A stretch of 64,000 bases of DNA, from assembly GCF_013404595.1 (NCBI RefSeq), contig NZ_JABVAX010000001.1, forward strand, positions 248,001-312,000. Reading direction: 5' to 3'. This stretch comes from Jannaschia marina. Its GTDB lineage: Bacteria > Pseudomonadota > Alphaproteobacteria > Rhodobacterales > Rhodobacteraceae. Within the stretch, counting starts at the first letter, position 1. Every line of letters begins with the position of its first letter. Below the pieces are notes generated by a model, which had not been told where the DNA came from, did no database searches, and saw nothing but the letters and a program-made list of their open reading frames with translations. The position numbers were made by a program, and so were the translations under genes. Shown here in pieces: positions 58,861 to 64,000 of the stretch.

Positions 58861-59013
58861 ATGAGTGGATGCATGAAGCTGCCCTTCCTCGGGCAATACT
58901 GCTTGGGCGACCTGACCGTGAGGATCGGGGGGTACTCGCTGGACCTGCTGCATCCGGGCGTGATCGTCACGCTGCTGCTGGGCTCAACGCTCTACGTCTA
59001 TGTCTTCAAGTGA
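58861..59013 (+). CDS. Small predicted membrane protein, 50 residues
   Basis: MSGCMKLPFLGQYCLGDLTV, then a C-terminal hydrophobic helix PGVIVTLLLGSTLYVYVF. GGAG lies 8 bases before the ATG. No family is recognised. It lies between the EamA gene and the transposase remnant. The clear ribosome site supports a real gene; nothing else does. Confidence 0.45.
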   Translation: MSGCMKLPFLGQYCLGDLTVRIGGYSLDLLHPGVIVTLLLGSTLYVYVFK

Positions 59014-59099
59014 AAAGACACTGGAAAATCTTGTTCGTCGTTTTCCGCAGCCCTGAGGTTGCCCCTGTTTCAGGGGCAGGTTTCGGGTTTTTGTCCTGT

Positions 59100-59234
59100 C
59101 CGCCGAGATAGGTTTGGTTTGATGGGCGGCGTCGAACCCGGCGCGCGATAGCTCCTCGAGCGTGCGCCCGCGCGAACGAGGGCGGCCATCTTGCACCAGA
59201 ACTCCTGTGGAGAAGCAGGGCGGGAGCGGAGCAT
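59100..59234 (-). pseudogene. Decayed IS3-type transposase OrfA fragment
   Basis: On the minus strand, ASPQEFWCKMAALVRAG followed in another frame by GRTLEELSRAGFDAAHQ matches the start of IS3-family OrfA proteins (PPEFRRQMVELVRAGRTPEELAREF from memory). A frameshift separates the two parts and the rest of the transposase is missing. The 281 bases from 59014 to 59294 contain no other gene; a small hairpin (GCCCCTG/CAGGGGC, near 59057-59073) lies beside it. Confidence 0.6.
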
Positions 59235-59294
59235 CGCGGAGGTCTCCGGCTGAACTCTCGGGGTGTCCGGGAAAGCGGGGGAAACCCAAATCCA

Positions 59295-60605
59295 CTACTG
59301 CGAGGCGACTTCCGTTTCGCAACTCGGGACGCCGGCAGTGAAGAAGTCTTCGGGTACGTGTCGTGCTTCGGTGACGATCAGGTTGCTTTCGGCATCCCAG
59401 ACCATGTCGTGCGTCCAGATCACCTCTCCGGCGGGCGAGACCTCCAGCAGTCGGCCGTGCTCCGCCTCCGTCAGGAGCATGTTCCCGTTGGGAAGGGTTT
59501 GATGCTTGCCGCGACGCCAGGTGTAGAAGGGCTCCTCTGCGGACCCCGTGAAATCCATCGTCACGCTGTCGTCTTGCGGATCGGTTCTCAGGATCCGGGA
59601 TCGCTTCGGTCCGGTGGCATGGTCGAACACCGTGGCATTGTCGAACACCGTGATCGTGCCATCGGGCTCGAAGTCCGGGTCATGCTGCTTGAACCACGGC
59701 CCGTGACGCCACCACTTCAGCACGCCCGTCTCCGGATCGACCACCGCGACGAGGTTGGGTTCGCGCAGGCTGAACATGAGGTCGCCCGCCTCGAACATCG
59801 GAAAGGCGTCGGCCATAGAGGGGCGCAACATCTCCACGTCGTTCGGATGGAACGGGTCGTTGAGGTAGCTGATGTTGCCGTCCGCTTCGTCCGGCATACG
59901 CACGCGAATATCGAAGATCGCGCGTTGGTCGCCATCATCGGCGGCGATGACGTCCTCACGCAGGTTCATTCCGAAGGTCTGCTCGCCCGTGGCGGCGTCG
60001 AGACGCACCATGTCCTCGCCAAGCCAGGTCCAGATGCCACCGGCTCCGTCGCGACTGATGGAATGGTGAAAGCCGCCACGGACGCTCCACATGGTTTCGC
60101 CGCATTGGTCGACCCGGGCGATCGCGTTGCCCACGTCGAAGGTGACGACCAGCGAGCCGTCCTCGAACACCTCCATCCCGTGCAGCATCACGTTCTGCGG
60201 CGGGGTGTCGGGGTCGAAGTTCTCGTAATTTATCGGCCAGCGGTGGACTTCGTTGCCCTCGGCGTCCATCAGGCGCACGGCGAAGACGGACGTGTCCTGA
60301 TCGTCGCTCAGCCCGGCGATCAGGATGTATCCCGGGGCCCGTTCCGTTCCCGTCCGGCGCTCGTAACCGCGATCGGGGTTGCCCGCGCTCGGACCGTTCG
60401 GCGGGACCAGATGGCGCGTCGGCTCGAGACCGATGTCGTTTCGCCAGTTTTGCCGCAGGTCGACGAAGGTGCGGTGTGCCTCGCCGATCTGGGGGGCCGG
60501 GAACCATCCCCACCAGGATGAGACGACGCCATAGACCGAGGCGATGACGACGAGCGAGGCGATGAAGGCACCACGGGCGAGACGGTCCAGGGTTTGCGAT
60601 TTCAT
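59295..60605 (-). CDS. Membrane-anchored arylsulfotransferase (ASST)-like beta-propeller protein
   Basis: A 436-residue protein with an N-terminal TM anchor (about 12-33) and a periplasmic beta-propeller of the Arylsulfotransferase type. Propeller-blade signatures include GNEVHRWPINYENF, MLHGMEVFEDGSLVVTFD, CGETMWSVRGGFHHSISRDG (paired His that could be catalytic), PETGVLKWWRHG and LPNGNMLLTEAEHGRLLEVSP. Classical ASST moves sulfate between phenols via a sulfo-His. The start overlaps the sulfotransferase stop (ATGA), so the two proteins are co-produced. Activity here is inferred from family. Confidence 0.75.
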   Translation of the reverse strand: MKSQTLDRLARGAFIASLVVIASVYGVVSSWWGWFPAPQIGEAHRTFVDLRQNWRNDIGLEPTRHLVPPNGPSAGNPDRGYERRTGTERAPGYILIAGLSDDQDTSVFAVRLMDAEGNEVHRWPINYENFDPDTPPQNVMLHGMEVFEDGSLVVTFDVGNAIARVDQCGETMWSVRGGFHHSISRDGAGGIWTWLGEDMVRLDAATGEQTFGMNLREDVIAADDGDQRAIFDIRVRMPDEADGNISYLNDPFHPNDVEMLRPSMADAFPMFEAGDLMFSLREPNLVAVVDPETGVLKWWRHGPWFKQHDPDFEPDGTITVFDNATVFDHATGPKRSRILRTDPQDDSVTMDFTGSAEEPFYTWRRGKHQTLPNGNMLLTEAEHGRLLEVSPAGEVIWTHDMVWDAESNLIVTEARHVPEDFFTAGVPSCETEVASQ

Positions 60606-62092
60606 TTCAGTGATTTTCCGGTAGCGGCCAGAGCACGGCCAATGGCTTGGTTGCAAAGTTCGTTGTGCAGATCATCGGCCTGTTGCATGAGGCTGGCCGA
60701 AGCCCCGGCGAGATCCGGCGCGGGCGTCGGAGCGCGCAGGATTCCGGCCACGGGTGTCAAATCCCCGGGGTGTTCCAGTCCCATCGCCGCCCCGAGATCG
60801 GGCAGGACGTCCCCCGGCTCGGAGCAGAGCGCGTCGTAGTCGACGAGGACCGTCTGCGGACCCGCGGTCGAGAGAACGTGCCGATAGGCGGCGATCCAGT
60901 AGCGCAGCCAGAAATCCACATTGTCGGACCCATTCGCATCCTCGGGCGCGTCCTCGAAGGCGATCGGCCGCAGGGCTGCTCCGAATTCATAGTGCCCGAG
61001 CCCTTCCATGTAGCGACGGGCAAAGGGTTCGCGCGCGTGAAGCTCGGCGAAGTGGAGGTTCTGCCGCAGCAGGGACCGCACCTGCGCGCGCGGGTTGCGG
61101 ACAGGTACGATGATCGACGCGTCGGGGAACATCCGCTGCAGAAGGCCGAGGCGGGCGATATTGGCGTTGTTCTTCGAAATGTAGCGGCCGGCATCCGGTT
61201 TGGTGGCGACGATCTTGGCCATGTGCGTGCGGAAGAACGCTTCGAACTCGGGGTTGCGGTCCTCGGCCGTCCAGGGCGCGATATGGTCGGTCTTGTAATG
61301 GTTGGGCCAGAACGCCATCCAGAGCATTTCCTCGAACGCCTCCGGGCTTTCCAGACCGACCTCGATCCCGTCCCCGTGTGCTCGCTCCGCCTTGTCGGTT
61401 TCCTTGCGGAAGGCGCGGGAGAATCCGCCCCAGAGCAGAGGGGACAGGGTGAACGGCATGTGCCGGTAGGTTGCCGACGCGAAGAACGGCAGGTCGGCGA
61501 GCCCCTCGAGCATGATCGTCGTGCCGGCACGCGGCAGCGACGTGATGAACACCGGCCGTGCCGCAGCGTCCGCGTTGATCCGGCGTCGGTAGAGCCTGGT
61601 CTCCAGATTTCCCAGCCGGATCTGCCTGTCCGGGGCGGCGAAGGCGAAGTCGTGCAGCGCCTTGTCGACGGGACTGTAGGGCACCTCGGCCCGTGCATCG
61701 TCTCCGGTCGTCTCGTCGCGCAATCTGTCGAGCCCGATCCAGATCGCGACCATGACCGCCGTGGAGCCAAGGATGAAGGGCCAGCCGAGGGCCACCGCCA
61801 TCGCCTGATCCACCGAATAGAAGCCCAGGGCAGAGCCACCCCACACGATCAGGGCCGGAGCCGCGAAGGCCGCGACGCCAATCGTCGCGATCCGGAAGAA
61901 TCCCCCGAGTAGCTTGATGGAGGCGCGCCGGACCTCGACTTCCTTGTCGTCGTCGGGAAGGTCGCTGTTGGCCATCACCGAGAGGGCCTGCTGGGTGGTG
62001 CCGATGATTCCGCCCGCCACCCTCTGCGCGTCCAGAACCCGTAGAACGGCAACGAAGGCGACGATGCCGAGCAGAAGAGCTGCGACGCTCAA
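60602..62092 (-). CDS. Sulfotransferase family protein with N-terminal membrane domain
   Basis: A 496-residue protein: TM segments at about 2-20, 65-90 and 98-120, then a cytosolic-type PAPS sulfotransferase domain. The 5'-phosphosulfate loop is FITSLPRAGTTIMLEGL (182-198) and the 3'-phosphate site is IIVPVRNPRAQVRSLLR (327-343), with Arg and Ser in the expected places. It likely sulfates a lipid-linked or exported glycan at the inner membrane. It overlaps the small membrane gene upstream and the ASST-like gene downstream by 4 bases each. Confidence 0.82.
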   Translation of the reverse strand: MSVAALLLGIVAFVAVLRVLDAQRVAGGIIGTTQQALSVMANSDLPDDDKEVEVRRASIKLLGGFFRIATIGVAAFAAPALIVWGGSALGFYSVDQAMAVALGWPFILGSTAVMVAIWIGLDRLRDETTGDDARAEVPYSPVDKALHDFAFAAPDRQIRLGNLETRLYRRRINADAAARPVFITSLPRAGTTIMLEGLADLPFFASATYRHMPFTLSPLLWGGFSRAFRKETDKAERAHGDGIEVGLESPEAFEEMLWMAFWPNHYKTDHIAPWTAEDRNPEFEAFFRTHMAKIVATKPDAGRYISKNNANIARLGLLQRMFPDASIIVPVRNPRAQVRSLLRQNLHFAELHAREPFARRYMEGLGHYEFGAALRPIAFEDAPEDANGSDNVDFWLRYWIAAYRHVLSTAGPQTVLVDYDALCSEPGDVLPDLGAAMGLEHPGDLTPVAGILRAPTPAPDLAGASASLMQQADDLHNELCNQAIGRALAATGKSLK

Positions 62093-62343
62093 CTCTTGGT
62101 CTCGTGGGACGCTTGAACGGTCATCTTTTCCTTACGGGCCCGCCGCATCCGCTTGATCGGGTACCAGACGAAACCCACCAGCGCGAGCACCAGCGCCGCA
62201 AGGAGCGCGATCATCGTGCCGATCGCCGTCAGCCCGGCCCCGGGCCCGACGTAGGCGTGCGCCGCCACGGGCATCAGGACGACTGCGAGGGCGGGCAGGA
62301 CGACAGCCCCGGGCCCACCGATACCCCACTTTCCACTTTTCAT
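62089..62343 (-). CDS. Small membrane protein with AYVGPGAGL motif
   Basis: An 84-residue protein with two hydrophobic segments: VVLPALAVVLMPVAAHAYVG, then GTMIALLAALVLALVGFVWY, and a basic tail WYPIKRMRRARK. The AYVGPGAG-LxxxG pattern recurs, in my memory, in small proteins beside sulfotransferase or phosphatase genes in alphaproteobacteria. It overlaps the sulfotransferase start by 4 bases and is the first gene of the three-gene unit. The 281 bases upstream (62344-62624) show no gene I can support. Confidence 0.7.
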   Translation of the reverse strand: MKSGKWGIGGPGAVVLPALAVVLMPVAAHAYVGPGAGLTAIGTMIALLAALVLALVGFVWYPIKRMRRARKEKMTVQASHETKS

Positions 62344-62624
62344 GACGAGATCCTCGACTCAGACGATGAAGACAACTTTTGCGCTCAGGCGCACTGAAAA
62401 TGGTCACCACACTTATCAGCAAGGAAGTCGGGGGTTACGGATGCCGCAGCAAGGGCTGACGCCCAAAGCGGCGAATGCCTGCCAGATCGCACGATTGGAA
62501 CGGAAGATTTTTGCCCGTCGGGCGTCTGGTGCCCTTGGAACGGCAGGAAATCGTTCAACTCTGGCGGGTGGTGTCGGCGCGCGCGATCAAACGCCGGACA
62601 AAAGAGAATCGTCCTGTAGGGTTG

Positions 62625-63836
62625 TCAGTCGCCCGACGGCTCGAGTGCGACCGGCTCGGCCTCCGCACGATCCGCGGCAAGGGCCTGCACCCTGCCCTTC
62701 ATCAGAAAGACATTATAGACCGGCTTCCAGCGCGACATCGTGAAATAGATGGCGTCGTCGGCCGCCGATGTCGGAACGATATAGGGCGCATAGAGGCCGG
62801 GGTAGCTGTCGGCATGTGCGACAACCTGGGGGTCGCTCCAGGGGCCGGTCAGAGATGCGGCGCTCCGCAGGACGATGGCCCGCTTGACCGGGTCGAGGTA
62901 CATCATCAACCAGGCGCGATGCTGTGCGTTCCACGCAACCGACAGCTCGCCGGCGGGGGCCGCGACCACGTCCCGCGCCGCACGAATGTCGGTCGACCAG
63001 CGCTGGCCGTCCCAGTAAGTATAGGCCCCAGGGTCGAAGACGTCCTGCGGCACCACACGGCCCAGCCGGACCCCGCCGAAGCGCCCCTGAGGGATGCCGA
63101 AGATGTAAATCATATCGTCGTGTTTGACATAGGCGACCTGCTCGAAGCCGGAACCTGCGGGCCAGACCGCCGTGTCCGACCTCGTCCAGTTCTGTCCGTC
63201 GTCATCGGAATAGGCGAGGCCGGAGCGCCGGACGTACCACTTGTCGTCGGCACCCCACATGCGAACGGACATGTAGTGGAGGACCATCCGCTCGCCCAGC
63301 GATACGCCATTCGTCGGGATCACCGTCCACTCGACGCCCGGTATCTTCGCCGAGCGGATGACTTCCTTTGCGGTGCCGTCCGCGCCTTCGATCATGTTGG
63401 CGATCGCGAAACCGCCGGCCGGATCCGGATCGGCCATGCGGGCGATCGTGTTGCTGCGCCAGTCGCCGCCATCCGGCCCGTAGGTGTCGCCGAACACCAT
63501 GTAGAGATCGTCCTTGTGGCGGAACATGTGACCCAGATCCGTGCCGTGGACATTCCAGCGTCTGTCCGTCGCATTGGGCGAGGCGGCACCCGTGAGCTGA
63601 CGGACGGTGTCGAGGTCGACGATGGTCAAGGGAGCCGCTTCGGGGGCGTCCACCTGTTGGTCTGCGGACAAGGCCACCACGTCGATCATATCCGTGTCCT
63701 CCACTTCCGCGATGGCCGTCGGCGGACTGCCGCAGCCTGTGACGATCAGCGCCGAGAGCAACGCGGCGGATACAGCGGAAGATAGACGCACGGCACGCAC
63801 CCATTTTTCAAGCGGAAGACCCGTGGATGCGGCCAT
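62625..63836 (-). CDS. DUF4185 lipoprotein (five-bladed propeller, glycosidase-like)
   Basis: A 403-residue exported lipoprotein: signal segment LSSAVSAALLSALIVTGC with lipidated Cys35. The DUF4185 pattern covers TDLGHMFRHKDDLYMVFGDTYG, RSGLAYSDDDGQNWTRSD, KHDDMIYIFGIPQGRFGGVRL and DNYPGLYAPYI-like (DSYPGLYAPYIVP). DUF4185 enzymes in mycobacteria were described as endo-D-arabinanases (GH183), so glycan cleavage is possible. It may be transcribed with the sulfotransferase genes, though 281 bases separate them. The start at 63836 has only a weak ribosome site. Confidence 0.78.
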   Translation of the reverse strand: MAASTGLPLEKWVRAVRLSSAVSAALLSALIVTGCGSPPTAIAEVEDTDMIDVVALSADQQVDAPEAAPLTIVDLDTVRQLTGAASPNATDRRWNVHGTDLGHMFRHKDDLYMVFGDTYGPDGGDWRSNTIARMADPDPAGGFAIANMIEGADGTAKEVIRSAKIPGVEWTVIPTNGVSLGERMVLHYMSVRMWGADDKWYVRRSGLAYSDDDGQNWTRSDTAVWPAGSGFEQVAYVKHDDMIYIFGIPQGRFGGVRLGRVVPQDVFDPGAYTYWDGQRWSTDIRAARDVVAAPAGELSVAWNAQHRAWLMMYLDPVKRAIVLRSAASLTGPWSDPQVVAHADSYPGLYAPYIVPTSAADDAIYFTMSRWKPVYNVFLMKGRVQALAADRAEAEPVALEPSGD

Positions 63837-64000
63837 CCCCGAGCGCTGTCATTGGTCGGCAAGACAAGCCACAGAAGATGGTTTGGGCCGCTCTCGCGTC
63901 CGGATCAAGCGGATTTTCGCCGATATGACGTGCTGTAAGAAAAGTTGAAGGCCGCGCTCGTAAAGCGGGCGTTCCGCGATTCGAAACCGATCGGCTCAGT

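Noticed and set aside
62344..62624. Plus-strand reading frames between the small membrane gene and the DUF4185 gene
   Set aside because: No ribosome site, no recognisable family, and the frames run antisense into the DUF4185 gene.
1..64000. tRNA genes, rRNA genes, CRISPR arrays, prophage structural cluster
   Set aside because: I looked for T-loop motifs in gaps, regularly spaced repeats and runs of phage genes; none were found. The spike-like protein stands alone.

Overview
The window is a GC-rich, densely coding stretch of chromosome from an alphaproteobacterium, almost certainly Rhodobacterales (Roseobacter/Rhodobacter relatives). The evidence is gene content: a class I lysyl-tRNA synthetase, an RpoHII-type sigma factor behind an RpoE-like promoter, MipZ, a tripartite tricarboxylate transporter with its two-component system, a CIO-type cydAB, and candidate CtrA and Irr sites. 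Proteins resemble Rhodobacterales homologues throughout. I see no rRNA, tRNA, CRISPR array, intact insertion sequence or replication origin. No gene-free gap exceeds 300 bases.

Region by region. 1-7 kb: a truncated BMP-family transporter lipoprotein gene, rimI-tsaB, an NfuA-like Fe-S protein with a candidate Irr box, a secreted trypsin-like protease, a universal stress protein, an unknown membrane protein coupled to an aminotransferase, then a PNPOx-like protein and a YdcF protein. 7-12 kb: a 763-residue beta-helix (pectate-lyase-like) protein preceded by a perfect CtrA-type site, a DUF4864 protein, lysK and a TerB protein. 12-19.5 kb: a LysR regulator, then tctCBA divergent from tctD-tctE plus an extra periplasmic binding protein. 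19.5-33 kb: trpS, a rhomboid-fold protein lacking its catalytic residues convergent with murJ, glnD, a penicillin-binding-protein activator, rsmI-yraN-gshB, comM, a glutathione transferase, and cobU with a CobC-like phosphatase.

33-42 kb: rpoHII with chaN; coaBC-dut and a membrane-anchored MoeB/ThiF protein; an amino-acid ABC binding protein and permease separated by two perfect hairpins; gbsR-cydA-cydB ending in a bidirectional terminator. 42-47.7 kb: a glycine-betaine ABC importer, mipZ, and a divergent HxlR regulator/short-chain dehydrogenase pair. 47.7-55.5 kb: the translation cluster ffh, rpsP, rimM, trmD, rplS, rpmE, all on the minus strand. It is interrupted by three GNAT acetyltransferases, a NIPSNAP protein and a chorismate mutase, and by an opposite-strand phosphotransferase gene between rimM and trmD. 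55.7-59 kb: queF, azoR with a divergent LysR gene, and an EamA exporter.

59-64 kb looks accessory. A decayed IS3-type OrfA fragment borders a minus-strand cluster of a membrane-anchored arylsulfotransferase-like propeller, a multi-TM sulfotransferase and a small membrane protein. A DUF4185 lipoprotein lies upstream. I infer an envelope or exported-glycan sulfation/processing module; this is the best candidate here for an undescribed system. The other strong lead is the beta-helix protein under a CtrA site, which could be a gene-transfer-agent or phage-type spike encoded away from its particle genes.
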